Notes: generated by a model from the sequence alone, not told the origin. A stretch of 64,000 nt of DNA from Ardenticatenaceae bacterium (GCA_020634455.1 JACKBQ010000001.1:1364001-1428000), one strand, 5' to 3'. Positions 29,885 through 38,969 are shown, counted from the stretch's first letter. Numbers and translations are program-made.

Positions 29885-30226
29885 TTACTCTACCGACAAA
29901 ATATGCAGTTTGGCATGAGGCACGGTTTCAAACGGGCCAATATGCATCTTTACCGTGAAGCCATTGTGCAAATCAGGAAATTTAGTTGCCTGTTGCTTGG
30001 TTGCGGCCAGGGCAAAAGACATTAAGTTATGAAAACGCGAGGCATCTTGTTGCGCCAACATCTCGATGCTCTCTACATGCTCATACGGAATGGCCAGCCA
30101 ATGAATAGCGCCCTCAGGATGCAAACTTTCAATCAAGGCAAGCCGATTAGCCTCATCTTTGTAAATTAGCTTGGCCGGTTCTTCGCCATGCAAAATCGAG
30201 CAAAACAAGCAATCATAGTCAATCAT
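29885..30226 (-). CDS. HIT-like nucleotide-binding protein
   Basis: A 113-residue protein with the HIT layout: CLFCSILHGEEPAKLIYKDE, ALIESLHPEGAIHWLAIPYEHVESIEML, and NGFTVKMHIGPFETVPHAKLHILS. The terminal motif reads HAKLHIL against the usual HVHLHLL, so the third His of the triad is missing; activity may be altered. Family members hydrolyse dinucleotides or nucleotide-phosphoramidates. Start chosen at the ATG 30224-30226, which follows a perfect AAGGAGG. It is eight bases from the bestrophin-like gene and on the same strand. Confidence 0.75.
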   Translation of the reverse strand: MIDYDCLFCSILHGEEPAKLIYKDEANRLALIESLHPEGAIHWLAIPYEHVESIEMLAQQDASRFHNLMSFALAATKQQATKFPDLHNGFTVKMHIGPFETVPHAKLHILSVE

Positions 30227-30248
30227 TTTTACCTCCTTCGTAAAAATT

Positions 30249-30283
30249 CCTCTGGGAGATTCGAACGCCAAACCTCCCAGAGG
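30249..30283. repeat. CCTCTGGGAG inverted repeat
   Basis: CCTCTGGGAG (30249-30258) pairs with CTCCCAGAGG (30274-30283). A sister palindrome (CCTCCCGGAGGTTT) lies at 37377-37408. The loop contains GATTCGAAC, which is not part of a tRNA. Confidence 0.65.
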
Positions 30284-30293
30284 TTGGTTTTCA

Positions 30294-32630
30294 TTATTTC
30301 GTGGCCACTCCAGGTACCGCTTCGCTTCCGGTCATCAGCTCTCTTTTGGAGCGCACAATGGCCCACCACAAAATGGCGATGATCGAAACGATGATAACGG
30401 CCGTTCCCCACGTCATCTGGTCATACTGCACAATAATCGGAGCCAGAATCAGGCTCACAATATTTACCACCTTGATCATCGGGTTCAGCGCCGGGCCTGC
30501 CGTGTCCTTCAACGGATCGCCCACCGTATCCCCTACCACACTGGCCGTATGCCGCTCAGAGCCTTTGCCCAGGTTGTTCGCCGGATCGCGCACCTCGTCT
30601 TCAATCTTCTTCTTGGCATTGTCCCAGGCGCCACCCGCGTTGGACATAAACACCGCCAGCAGTTGCCCAGACAAGATAATGCCCGCCTGGAAGCCACCCA
30701 GCGCCTCCACGCGCAGCAGCAAACCCACCGCGATGGGCGTCAAAATGGCAATCAAAGCCAGATTGACCAAATCTCTCTGCGCCGCCACCGTGGAGATGGT
30801 AACCGCCTGTCGGTAATCTGGCTTCACCGTGCCTTCCAAAATACCAGGAATCCTGAACTGGCGACGAACCTCAGACACCATCAGACCTGCTGCCCGGCTC
30901 ACCGACTTGATTGCTAGCGACGAGAACAGCCAGGGCAACGCCCCACCCAACAGTAAGCCAATAAACACCAGCGGCTCGGACACGCGAATGCCAGATGCCA
31001 ACGCCTCAGGATCAATTCGGGCCACATCCGTCAGAAAAGAGCCAAAGAGAGAAACGGCCGCAATGACCGCCGAACCAATGGCAATCCCCTTCGTAATCGC
31101 CTTGGTGGTGTTTCCCACCGCATCCAGGTCGGCCATGATTTGACGAGCATCCTCGTCCAGGCCAGCCATCTCGCCAATGCCGTTGGCGTTATCAACAATG
31201 GGGCCAAAAGAGTCCATCGCCACGTTGTTGCCCGTCAGCGTCAACATGCCAATGCCAGTCATCGCCACACCATACAACACAAACGTAACCTGAACAGCGC
31301 CAGCCGTCAACGCAGAATTGGTAGCTACCAGATCCGCCACGGGCAACCCCGTGTAAATCAAAATGGCGGTGCCAATCGTCACCGCAATAACCACCGCAGA
31401 CCAGACACTGGATTCATACCCCACGCCCAAGCCAGACAAAATCGTGGTGGCCGGGCCACTTTCCGTGCTGGCCTTAATTTCTTCAACCGGTTTGGCATGA
31501 GAGCCAGTAAAATAATCGGTCAGGCGGTCAATGAGAATGGCTAAGAGAACGCCAGCGGCGGTGGAAAGAAACGGCCGCCACCAGCCACCCGGCACTCCGT
31601 CCATGTAAAAGAAGGCCACCAACCCAAACAGCACCACCGAGATGGCCGCCGAAGTCAGAAAGCCCCGGAAGATGGCCGCCATCGCATCGCCACGGCCGTC
31701 TGACTGCCCTTTCACCAGATACGTGCCCACAATGGACGCCAGTACGCCAATGCCGCGCACCAGCAGCGGATACAAAATCCACTCAATGTGCCCAGTAATC
31801 GCCGTCAGGGCAATGCCCAAAATCAGGCCAGAAACAATCGTCACCTCGTAGGATTCAAAGATGTCGGCGGCCATGCCCGCGCAATCGCCCACGTTATCGC
31901 CAACCAGGTCGGCAATTACGGCCGCATTGCGCGGATCGTCCTCAGCCATGCCCTGCTCCACTTTGCCTACCAGATCGGCCCCCACATCGGCCGCCTTGGT
32001 GAAAATGCCACCGCCCACCCGCATAAACAGGGCCAACAGCGTGCCGCCAAAGCCAAAGCCCAGCAGCGCATCCGGGGCCGCCTTGCCAAAGTAGACAAAC
32101 AAAATCGTACCGCCAAATAATCCCAGGCCATCGGTGAGCATCCCGGTGATGGTTCCGGCACGATAGGCAATTTTCAGTGCATTGCGAAAGCTGGTTCGGG
32201 CCGCAGCCGCCACGCGCACGTTCCCCTGCACCGCCATGCGCATGCCAATCTGCCCGACAGTCAAGGAAAAACTGGCTCCAAAAATAAAGCCAATGGCTCG
32301 ACCAAGACCAACAATCAGGCGGATGCTATCTTCGCTGCGCCCAGCAAAGCGTTCCATTGCTTCTGGTGTGGGTTCAACAATATAGACGCTCAAAAAGAGC
32401 AAAATTGTGAGAATAACAATAAAAGGGAGAATTGTGCGCAGCTGACGCGAAAGGTAAGCGTCTGCCCCTTGCCGGATGGCATCCCATACTTCCTGCATCT
32501 CTGCTGTGCCTTTATCTTCGCTCAAAATTTGTCGTCGCAGGAAAACTGCATATATCAAGCCCAGTATCGCGATACCCAAGACTAACCAGACTGCAACCGT
32601 TTCAAACGTTGTCAAGCCCATCGTACCCAT
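30294..32630 (-). CDS. hppA: Membrane-bound proton-translocating pyrophosphatase
   Basis: Integral membrane pump that couples pyrophosphate hydrolysis to ion transport. The 778-residue protein has about 16 helices and the catalytic segments GGGIFTKAADVGADLVGKVE, DNVGDCAGMAADIFESYE and, near the C-terminus, GDTVGDPLKDTAGPALNP. The segment GNTTKAITKG has Lys in the position that distinguishes potassium-independent H+-PPases from the Ala of potassium-dependent ones. Proton specificity follows from family knowledge and was not tested. ATG 32630 follows AAGGAGGTTTTGCTTT. The gene is preceded by 273 bases of intergenic DNA. Confidence 0.95.
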   Translation of the reverse strand: MGTMGLTTFETVAVWLVLGIAILGLIYAVFLRRQILSEDKGTAEMQEVWDAIRQGADAYLSRQLRTILPFIVILTILLFLSVYIVEPTPEAMERFAGRSEDSIRLIVGLGRAIGFIFGASFSLTVGQIGMRMAVQGNVRVAAAARTSFRNALKIAYRAGTITGMLTDGLGLFGGTILFVYFGKAAPDALLGFGFGGTLLALFMRVGGGIFTKAADVGADLVGKVEQGMAEDDPRNAAVIADLVGDNVGDCAGMAADIFESYEVTIVSGLILGIALTAITGHIEWILYPLLVRGIGVLASIVGTYLVKGQSDGRGDAMAAIFRGFLTSAAISVVLFGLVAFFYMDGVPGGWWRPFLSTAAGVLLAILIDRLTDYFTGSHAKPVEEIKASTESGPATTILSGLGVGYESSVWSAVVIAVTIGTAILIYTGLPVADLVATNSALTAGAVQVTFVLYGVAMTGIGMLTLTGNNVAMDSFGPIVDNANGIGEMAGLDEDARQIMADLDAVGNTTKAITKGIAIGSAVIAAVSLFGSFLTDVARIDPEALASGIRVSEPLVFIGLLLGGALPWLFSSLAIKSVSRAAGLMVSEVRRQFRIPGILEGTVKPDYRQAVTISTVAAQRDLVNLALIAILTPIAVGLLLRVEALGGFQAGIILSGQLLAVFMSNAGGAWDNAKKKIEDEVRDPANNLGKGSERHTASVVGDTVGDPLKDTAGPALNPMIKVVNIVSLILAPIIVQYDQMTWGTAVIIVSIIAILWWAIVRSKRELMTGSEAVPGVATK

Positions 32631-32903
32631 AAAGCAAAACCTCCTTAATGCACCGAGTGCCAGTGGTATGATCCTTCCTTTGAAGGCATAGCAGGAAATA
32701 GAAAGTATGTTTTTGTTAAATAGCAGGGATGTGCCGATTTTCTAAAAAATCGGTCATGCACGCAAGGCCCAAACATTATGTCACATTACCAGTGAGGTCA
32801 TGAGTGACACATGTCATGGTCATGAATAATATCTGTCATTTGCTTTTTTCAAAAATTCAGGCCAAAAGATTCAAAGGCCGTTCCACCAATTACCTCCTCG
32901 TGG
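32631..32903. other. Intergenic region with TGACA/TGTCA inverted motifs
   Basis: Between hppA and the epimerase gene. Around 32795-32830 the words GTCATGAG, TGACACATGTCA and GGTCATGA form overlapping inverted motifs that could be a regulator site for hppA. No coding region was seen and function is not shown. Confidence 0.3.
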
Positions 32904-33776
32904 CTAAAACAACGGCGGCGGCGGCCCGGCAGAACCAAACTTAGCCAGCTCTTCCAACAAGTTTTGCAGGCTAAAACGGGGTTGGTAGCCCAACTCTTGC
33001 ACCGTTTGGGTGATGTTTTTGAGAGACGGCCGTTTCGCCACCGGCAGCCCATATTTTTCCGCCAACGCCACAAAATTGGGATATTGCTTAGCGAACGATG
33101 ACCCAGGCCCATCCGCATCCCAGTTGGCCAGCACATCGGGGCTGTAATCGTACGCGCCATCCACCGTCAGGCAGAGGTAGTTCTTGGGTGGATTTTGCAC
33201 CAGACGGTCTACCGTCAGCAGCGTGGCCTGAGCCACATCGTCGATGTGGACCGCCCCGCCCCAAAACCAGTTGGTCCACTCCAGATAATTTTTGTACGTG
33301 TCCGTGTTCCAATGCGGAATAAAGGCGCGGGGTCGCAAAGCGATCAAATTCACCCCGTGCCGGACCACGTAGGTTTGGGCGATCTCTTCGCCCAGCACCT
33401 TGGTATGGCCGTAGACGCCAAAACGTTCCTCCACGCTGGTGCTGGAGATGTAGACAAATTTGGTTATGTTGGCACGAACGGCCGTTTCCAACACATTAAA
33501 CGTCCCCGTCACGTTCACATCCCAAAAGTCAAACGCATCCCGCTGCCCCGTCACCTCATGAATGCCGTGCCAGGCAGCGATATGCACCACCACGTCAATC
33601 CCCGGCAAGATCTGCGCCAGCAGCGCCCGGTCGGTAATAGACCCCTGCACAAATTCGCCCCGCTGCACGCGCGGCGGCCGCAGATCCAAACAGACTGGAA
33701 CGTCCCCCCGCTGCGCCAAATCCCGCGCCAGCAGCAACCCTAAATCACCTGAACCACCTGTTAGTAAAACGCGCAT
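32904..33776 (-). CDS. NAD-dependent epimerase/dehydratase
   Basis: Extended SDR protein of 290 residues. NAD loop TGGSGDLG (6-13), VVVHIAAWHGIHE, and catalytic Tyr/Lys in VYGHTKVLGEE, with the preceding SSTSVEE giving the Ser/Thr. The C-terminal half (GGAVHIDDVAQATLL) matches sugar-nucleotide epimerases. The real substrate is not clear. AAGGAAAAGAAA precedes the chosen ATG at 33774-33776; longer upstream codons run through a repeat element. Confidence 0.85.
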   Translation of the reverse strand: MRVLLTGGSGDLGLLLARDLAQRGDVPVCLDLRPPRVQRGEFVQGSITDRALLAQILPGIDVVVHIAAWHGIHEVTGQRDAFDFWDVNVTGTFNVLETAVRANITKFVYISSTSVEERFGVYGHTKVLGEEIAQTYVVRHGVNLIALRPRAFIPHWNTDTYKNYLEWTNWFWGGAVHIDDVAQATLLTVDRLVQNPPKNYLCLTVDGAYDYSPDVLANWDADGPGSSFAKQYPNFVALAEKYGLPVAKRPSLKNITQTVQELGYQPRFSLQNLLEELAKFGSAGPPPPLF

Positions 33777-33789
33777 TTTCTTTTCCTTT

Positions 33790-33892
33790 TTGGCCACAGA
33801 GGACGGTAATCGGTAATCCGTTATCCGTAATCGGTTATCGGTAATTGGTGCGCAAAACCGCTCACCGATTACCGACCACCGATTACCGAACG
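33790..33892. repeat. CACAGAG half site followed by an ATCGGTAAT repeat
   Basis: GGCCACAGAGG at 33792-33802 is half of the CACAGAG family and is followed by alternating GTAATCGG and CCGATTAC words to 33892. It sits between two divergent genes, upstream of the aminotransferase promoter. Confidence 0.6.
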
Positions 33893-33921
33893 TTGACGTG
33901 TCCAGAGGGCAAAAGTATACT
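33893..33921 (+). promoter_or_regulatory. Sigma70 promoter giving a leaderless aminotransferase mRNA
   Basis: TTGACG (33893-33898) and TATACT (33916-33921) are separated by 17 bases. A start seven bases past the -10 falls on the A of the ATG at 33928. No ribosome binding site precedes that ATG, which agrees with a leaderless transcript. Confidence 0.65.
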
Positions 33922-33927
33922 CGCGCC

Positions 33928-35094
33928 ATGCAAACATCCAAACGCCTTCAGCTTTTCAAAGAATCCGTTATTCGAGACATGACCCGGCTGGCCCTGAAGC
34001 ACAACGCCATCAACCTCAGCCAGGGCTTTCCCGATTTTGACACGCCAGAGCCGGTGAAAGAAGCGGCCGTTCAGGCCATCCAAAACGGGCTCAACCAGTA
34101 CGCCATCACCTGGGGCTATGCGCCCCTGCGCGAAAAATTGGCGGAGCTGTACACCGGGCGGCTTGGCTGGGCGGTGCATCCAGACAAGCACGTCACCGTC
34201 ACCTGTGGCGTGAGCGAGGGGATTATTACGGCCGTTCAATCCATCCTCAACCCTGGCGACGAAATTCTTATTCTTGAACCAGCCCACGACAATTTTCGGC
34301 CGTCGGCCCACATTGCCAACGCTGTGCCCGTGCCCGTGGCCCTGGAAGCGCCCGATTACCGGCTAAACGTAACCAAACTACGTGCCGCCATCACCCTCAA
34401 AACGAAAGCAATGCTGCTCAACACGCCGCACAATCCCACTGGGCGCGTTTTTGATGCGGAAGAGATTGCTGGGGTCATCGAGGTGGTGTTGGAAAACGAC
34501 CTGGTGCTGATTACAGATGAAATTTACGACCGCATTTTGTACGACGGCCGTATTCACCAATCCCCCGGCAGCCTGCCCCAGCTAAAGGATCGCACCATCA
34601 CCATCGGCGGGCTGGGCAAAACGTTTGCCATGACCGGCTGGCGGCTGGGTTACGTCATTGCCCCGGAGCAATTTGCCAAAGGTGTGCGCACTCTGCACGA
34701 CTTCACCACTATTTGCGCCGCCACGCCGCTGCAAGCCGCCGCCACCGCCGCACTCAGCTTACCAGAAAGCTTTTTTGAGCAAACCACCCGCGCTTACCAC
34801 CAGCGCCGCGCCTTAATGATGGAAATTCTGACAAATGTTGGCTTTCAAGCCAATGTACCGCAAGGGGCTTACTACATCATGGCCGACTACAGCCAGCTGC
34901 CCGTCCCGCAGGTCAGCCTGACGCCCACCGAGTTTGCCCACTTTATGGCCGCAGAGGTGGGCGTGGCCGTCGTGCCGGGGGATAGTTTTTACTCGCTGGA
35001 CGGATACGGCCGTTCCCACATCCGTTTCGCCTACCCCAAAAAGCTTACCACCCTGGAGCAAGCCGGGGAACGCCTCATGAAATTGTCAGCCTGA
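33928..35094 (+). CDS. Class I/II PLP aminotransferase
   Basis: A 388-residue aminotransferase of the kynurenine/methionine aminotransferase branch. INLSQGFPDFDTP and GLNQYAITWGYAPLREKLA at the N-terminus, LLNTPHNPTGRVFDAEE, ITDEIYDRILYDG, and the PLP Lys in IGGLGKTFAMTGWRLGY are all present, with a late Arg in HIRFAYPKKL. It transfers an amino group between an amino acid (likely a hydrophobic, aromatic or sulfur-containing one) and a keto acid. ATG 33928 fits the family N-terminus and sits where the promoter would begin transcription. It is divergent from the epimerase gene. Confidence 0.9.
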   Translation: MQTSKRLQLFKESVIRDMTRLALKHNAINLSQGFPDFDTPEPVKEAAVQAIQNGLNQYAITWGYAPLREKLAELYTGRLGWAVHPDKHVTVTCGVSEGIITAVQSILNPGDEILILEPAHDNFRPSAHIANAVPVPVALEAPDYRLNVTKLRAAITLKTKAMLLNTPHNPTGRVFDAEEIAGVIEVVLENDLVLITDEIYDRILYDGRIHQSPGSLPQLKDRTITIGGLGKTFAMTGWRLGYVIAPEQFAKGVRTLHDFTTICAATPLQAAATAALSLPESFFEQTTRAYHQRRALMMEILTNVGFQANVPQGAYYIMADYSQLPVPQVSLTPTEFAHFMAAEVGVAVVPGDSFYSLDGYGRSHIRFAYPKKLTTLEQAGERLMKLSA

Positions 35095-35101
35095 TAGGAG
35101 T

Positions 35102-35150
35102 AGAGAACGGGCTCCCTCTCCCTCGTAGGGAGAGGGTTGGGGTGAGGGTC
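35102..35150. repeat. CCCTCTCCCT/AGGGAGAGGG hairpin
   Basis: CCCTCTCCCTCGTAGGGAGAGGG followed by a TTGGGGTGAGGG tail is a well-known intergenic repeat wording found in many bacteria. It lies between convergent genes and may serve as a terminator. Confidence 0.55.
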
Positions 35151-36077
35151 TTACCGCGTGTTGCGCAGCCAAACCCGCCAGCGGCGACGGCCCGGTATAC
35201 GGCCCAGGCGCTGCACAGATAGCATCGCACTGAGCAAAATCAAGCTGCCACCTAAAATTTGCAGCGGCAGCAGCGTCTCCCCCAAAAACAAAAACGACCA
35301 CAAAATCGCCAGCAGCGTTTCCACCGGCAGCAGCAAAGCATACTGGCCACTGCCAATCGTCTGCACCGCGCGAAACATGGCCCACCAGCCAAAAAAGGTA
35401 CTTACCACCGCGATCACCAGCAGCACCAGCCACCCTTGCCAACCGGGCGGCGACCAGGGCAGCCCCTGCCCCAACCACAGTCCGCTAATCGAAAGCCACA
35501 TTCCCGTCAGCACGTACAGCGTCACCGTACGCGTGTCGTAAGTGGGCAAATACCACTGCACCAGGGTGATCTCCAACGTAAAGCCCAAGACGCCGCTGAG
35601 CACCAGCAGCACGCCCAGCAAATCCACCTGTCCACCCGGGCCGATGAGGAAATAAACGCCCAGCAGGCCCAGCCCCAGGCGAATCCACTGCCGATAAGTA
35701 AACTTTTCGCCACGCAGGGCCAACATGCCCAACACAAAGAGCGGGCTCAGGGCAAACAGCATCGTCGCCACCGATGAATCCAGGCGGCGCAGCGACCAAA
35801 AAAAGCCCAGCGCACCCAGCCCGTTGATGAGACCCGCCGTGCCCGCCACCAGATAGCCGCGCTTATCGCTGCGCAGGGTTTGCGGGGCAGTGCGAGCCAT
35901 CGACAAGGCCAGCAGCAGCGCCGCCAGACCAAAACGCAGGCTCAAAATCGCCGTGGGGTGAAAGCCGCCGTCCAGGGCCAGCTTGCCCAGTGGGGTTACC
36001 AAACTGAATACGGCCGTTGAAGCCACAGCCAAAAGCCAGCCAAGCCAGCGAGAAGAGTCAGGAGTAGATTGGGTCAT
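35151..36077 (-). CDS. EamA-family (DMT) transporter
   Basis: Membrane protein of 308 residues with two EamA units and ten predicted helices. The first unit has LAVASTAVFSLVTPLGKLAL and GFFWSLRRLDSSVATMLFALSPLFV; the second has GFTLEITLVQWYLP and QTIGSGQYALLLPVETLLAILWSFLFLGE. The family exports amino acids or metabolites; the substrate is unknown. It ends in a basic cytoplasmic tail. Confidence 0.88.
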   Translation of the reverse strand: MTQSTPDSSRWLGWLLAVASTAVFSLVTPLGKLALDGGFHPTAILSLRFGLAALLLALSMARTAPQTLRSDKRGYLVAGTAGLINGLGALGFFWSLRRLDSSVATMLFALSPLFVLGMLALRGEKFTYRQWIRLGLGLLGVYFLIGPGGQVDLLGVLLVLSGVLGFTLEITLVQWYLPTYDTRTVTLYVLTGMWLSISGLWLGQGLPWSPPGWQGWLVLLVIAVVSTFFGWWAMFRAVQTIGSGQYALLLPVETLLAILWSFLFLGETLLPLQILGGSLILLSAMLSVQRLGRIPGRRRWRVWLRNTR

Positions 36078-36097
36078 GGTGAAAAAGTAAGAGGGGA

Positions 36098-36175
36098 ATG
36101 GTTAATGGTTAATTTTTAATTGTAAATGGTTAACACCAACCATTAACCATCTACAATTTACCATTAACCATTAAA
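36098..36175. repeat. AATGGTTAA palindromic repeat
   Basis: ATGGTTAATGGTTAATTTTTAATTGT and its reverse wording ACCATTAACCATCTACAATTTACC.. make a long imperfect palindrome of AT-rich words between two genes of the same strand. Confidence 0.6.
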
Positions 36176-37358
36176 AGGTTTCTTTGTACAGCGCCTCCAT
36201 CTGGTTGCGGGTGATGGCGCGGGGGTTCGTCGTCCAGTTCAGATCAATGATGGCGTTGTCGGCCAGTTCGGGAATCATCGCTTCCGTCACGCCCACGTCG
36301 CGCAGGCGCAGCGGCAGATTGGTGTCTTGCATGAGTTGGCGAACGGCCGTTACCGCCCTTTCTGCCTCCTCCCGCACCGACCCAACCACAGGGCGCGGTG
36401 CCAACACTTGCGCCACCTGGGCATACCGCTCCAGCGCCCCAGGCAAGCTGAACTGCATCTGCGCCGGCAGCATGAGAGCGCAAGCCAGCCCGTGATGCAC
36501 GTTGGCAATGCCAGAAAGCTGGTGCGCCAGCGAATGGGCCGCCCCCAGCCAGCGCGAGCTGATGGCAATGCCGCCCAGCATCGAAGCCAGCATCACCTCT
36601 TCGCGGGCCTGCTCGTGTGCTGGTTGGGCCACCGCCAGCCGCAGAAAACGGCCGATTCGCCCAATCCCGCCCACAATCAGCGCATCCAGGGCAATGGGGG
36701 CTGCGTTGGTGGAAACGTACGCCTCGATCAGGTGCGTCAGTGCATCCATGCCGGTGGCGGCAGTGAGATGTGGCGGCAGCGTCAGCGTCAGGGCGGGGTC
36801 AATAAGGGCGACGGTGGGAATCGTGGCCGGGCCGCCCACCCCCATTTTTAGCTTGCGTGCCGGGTCGGTGATGACGCCCCAGGGGGTGACCTCCGCCCCG
36901 GTTCCGGCGGTAGTGGGGATGGCGATCATGGGTGGCATTTGGGGGACGGTGGGCAACGGCCGTACTTTATCCCCCAGCATCAGCGCGTATTCGGCAATTT
37001 TGGCCCCAGCCGGGCCACCTGCCAGGATGCGCACCGCTTTGGCCGCGTCAATGGCGCTGCCCCCGCCCAAGCCAATCACCAACTCGGCCCCACTTTCACG
37101 GAACTGAGCGGCGGCGGTGTCAACGGCCGTTGTCGTCGGATTCGGCGGCGTCTGGTCAAACACAGTGGCAGCCAGACCAGCAGCCGCCAGCGCATCCAGC
37201 ACCGGCTGAAGCAGCCCAGCAGCTACAACGCCCCCATCGGTAACGATGAAGACCTGCCGCTGCACGCCCAGCGCTTTGGCCTCGGCTCCTACCCGCTGCA
37301 CCGCGCCGTAGCCAAAATGGGTTTGGCCGGGCCAGTAATAAGTGGCAATTTGTGACAT
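36171..37358 (-). CDS. Iron-containing alcohol dehydrogenase
   Basis: Type III alcohol dehydrogenase of 395 residues. ELVIGLGGGSAIDAAKA binds the dinucleotide; IAIPTTAGTGAEVTPWGVI, then LTAATGMDALTHLIEAYVS and WLGAAHSLAHQLSG plus NVHHGLACALMLP bring the metal ligands (Asp and three His). The fold oxidises an alcohol or reduces an aldehyde with NAD(P)(H); substrate not assigned. It is independent of the flanking genes apart from repeats on both sides. Confidence 0.9.
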   Translation of the reverse strand: MSQIATYYWPGQTHFGYGAVQRVGAEAKALGVQRQVFIVTDGGVVAAGLLQPVLDALAAAGLAATVFDQTPPNPTTTAVDTAAAQFRESGAELVIGLGGGSAIDAAKAVRILAGGPAGAKIAEYALMLGDKVRPLPTVPQMPPMIAIPTTAGTGAEVTPWGVITDPARKLKMGVGGPATIPTVALIDPALTLTLPPHLTAATGMDALTHLIEAYVSTNAAPIALDALIVGGIGRIGRFLRLAVAQPAHEQAREEVMLASMLGGIAISSRWLGAAHSLAHQLSGIANVHHGLACALMLPAQMQFSLPGALERYAQVAQVLAPRPVVGSVREEAERAVTAVRQLMQDTNLPLRLRDVGVTEAMIPELADNAIIDLNWTTNPRAITRNQMEALYKETF

Positions 37359-37376
37359 TTTTTACTCCTGTGCATA

Positions 37377-37408
37377 ACCTCCCGGAGGTTTAAAACCTCC
37401 GGGAGGTT
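37377..37408. repeat. CCTCCCGGAGGTTT palindrome
   Basis: ACCTCCCGGAGGTTTAA and AACCTCCGGGAGGTT form a compact hairpin upstream of the alcohol dehydrogenase start. Its wording recurs in part at 43961-43969 and in altered form at 30249. Confidence 0.65.
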
Positions 37409-37413
37409 GAAGG

Positions 37414-37923
37414 TTATTCGCGAATGTAGATGATGAACGGCCGTTTGCCAAAATTAGACACAAACCGCTGCCCCGGCACAAACCCTTGCCGTAGCCACAC
37501 TTTTTGCGCCCGGACGTTAAATTCGGCAATCGTCACCCGCAGACGCGGCTCAGAAAAATTGCGCCGGGCAAAATCAATCGCCGCCCCGGCAAAAATGTGC
37601 CCCAAGCCGCGCCCCGTGTTGGCCGGATGCACCCCCATGCCAATGTCGGTGGCGGGCAGGCTGTAATCGCCGCCGCCCACCTGACCATCCGCGCCAAAGC
37701 TGCAAAAAGCTGCCAGTTCGCCCCCTGGCTGGCGCAGCATCGCCTGAAAATGGTATTCCGGCTGGGTGAAGTAATCAATCGCCTCTACCAGGCCAATCGG
37801 ATCATTGGTGCCGTCGCCCATGTTGTAAATATCGTAGGGCGGTTCGTAACGCCAGGTGAGAATTTCAGCAATTTGCGCCGCATTTAGCGGCTGAAATTTA
37901 AGGTGCCATTGCTCATCAGACAT
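37414..37923 (-). CDS. GNAT-family N-acetyltransferase
   Basis: A 169-residue GNAT protein. It starts with a strand-helix region (FQPLNAAQIAEILTWRYEPPYDIYN) and has the acetyl-CoA pyrophosphate loop at HPANTGRGLGHIFAGAAIDF and the late LRVTIAEFNVRAQKVWLRQGFVP. Substrate unknown. Its first codons overlap the end of the upstream APH-fold gene by eight bases. Confidence 0.88.
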   Translation of the reverse strand: MSDEQWHLKFQPLNAAQIAEILTWRYEPPYDIYNMGDGTNDPIGLVEAIDYFTQPEYHFQAMLRQPGGELAAFCSFGADGQVGGGDYSLPATDIGMGVHPANTGRGLGHIFAGAAIDFARRNFSEPRLRVTIAEFNVRAQKVWLRQGFVPGQRFVSNFGKRPFIIYIRE

Positions 37924-38779
37924 ATTGTTCCAGGCCTCGTTGAAACGCTACCTCGTCCCCGTTTTCGATGCCAAACAGCGCCTCGAACAGGGCAAAGGTG
38001 CCTTTGTAAAATAAGATGCGCGGCCAAATCTGGGCGATGGCCGGGTAGTGGCGAGCCACTTCCTGCACAAACGGTTCGCCGTAGGTGAGCAGTCCCGCCA
38101 CGTCAAAAGCTGGGTCGCCCAAAACGGTGAAGCCAAAATCAATGATGCCGCTCATCTGCCCCGTTTGCGGATTGTGCAGCAGGTTGCCGGTGCCAAAATC
38201 GCCGTGGCGCAGCACGGGTTCAAAATCATACTGGGCGGGATCGTCCAGCACGCTTTCAAAATGGTGGGCGACCTGTTGGCAGGCGTCCAGGCGCATGTAG
38301 GGGAACAGTTTGGTTTGGATACGGCCGTACACATCCCACCACTCCTCTTCTGTGTCACTGACCGGGATTGGCTCGTCAACCAGATCGCGAATGGGCAGGC
38401 TATGCAGCGTCTGCAAAAAACGGCCGATTTGTTTTGCCAGCGCGGCTTTGTCGGCGATTTTGCGGAAGGCGGGCGGGTAGAGCGGCTCGCCGGGGATCCG
38501 CTGGTAGCCCATGAACGCTGCGCCAATGGGGGCGGCAAATTGTTGGTAGATGGGGTGGGGCACGGGCAGGGGCAAGTGTGGCTGAACGGCCGTTAAAATC
38601 TTCGTCTCTAGCGCCAACTGTTCTAGCCCACCCGCGTAGCGCGGAAAGCGAAAGATGAGGTCATCGTTGACGTTGAGAACGGTGTTGTACTGGCCTTCGT
38701 GGTTGAAAACGGCCGTTTCTACCACCAGCTCCGGGTAAATTGCCTGAATTGCCTCAAGGAAAGGGCGCACCTCGTTCAT
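37916..38779 (-). CDS. APH-fold phosphotransferase
   Basis: Aminoglycoside-phosphotransferase/choline-kinase-fold protein of 287 residues. It shows the HGDFGTGNLL catalytic loop with Asp and Asn (about residue 205-214) and the metal-binding IIDFGFTVLGDPAFD, preceded by the hinge region EGQYNTVLNVNDDLIFRFP. Such kinases modify small molecules; nothing here indicates antibiotic resistance. Start taken at ATG 38777-38779, before which a weak GCGCCC site is seen; longer upstream codons come from a repeat. It overlaps the GNAT gene. Confidence 0.82.
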   Translation of the reverse strand: MNEVRPFLEAIQAIYPELVVETAVFNHEGQYNTVLNVNDDLIFRFPRYAGGLEQLALETKILTAVQPHLPLPVPHPIYQQFAAPIGAAFMGYQRIPGEPLYPPAFRKIADKAALAKQIGRFLQTLHSLPIRDLVDEPIPVSDTEEEWWDVYGRIQTKLFPYMRLDACQQVAHHFESVLDDPAQYDFEPVLRHGDFGTGNLLHNPQTGQMSGIIDFGFTVLGDPAFDVAGLLTYGEPFVQEVARHYPAIAQIWPRILFYKGTFALFEALFGIENGDEVAFQRGLEQYV

Positions 38780-38845
38780 AAGGGCGCAAGTTTGCCATGA
38801 GTTTTTAATTTTGCAACTAGTCCAAATCAGTTTGTTCGGCAGAGG

Positions 38846-38924
38846 AATTGGACACAGATAAACACTGGTTTTCACAGATAAAACCCAAAAACCAGTGTTT
38901 ATCTGTGAAAACCAGTGTCCAATT
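38846..38924. repeat. GGACACAGATAAACACTGG inverted repeat
   Basis: The left arm (38848-38868) reappears reversed at 38890-38923 (CCAGTGTTTATCTGTG), with a second CACTGGTTTTCACAG word inside. It precedes the APH-fold gene. Confidence 0.65.
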
Positions 38925-38969
38925 CAGAAAATGATTTGTAGCCAAAATATGTAAGAAATGAGTTGTGTG

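Noticed and set aside
30240..30290. tRNA-like GATTCGAAC word
   Set aside because: It is the loop of a CCTCTGGGAG palindrome; no acceptor, D-arm or anticodon arm can be drawn.
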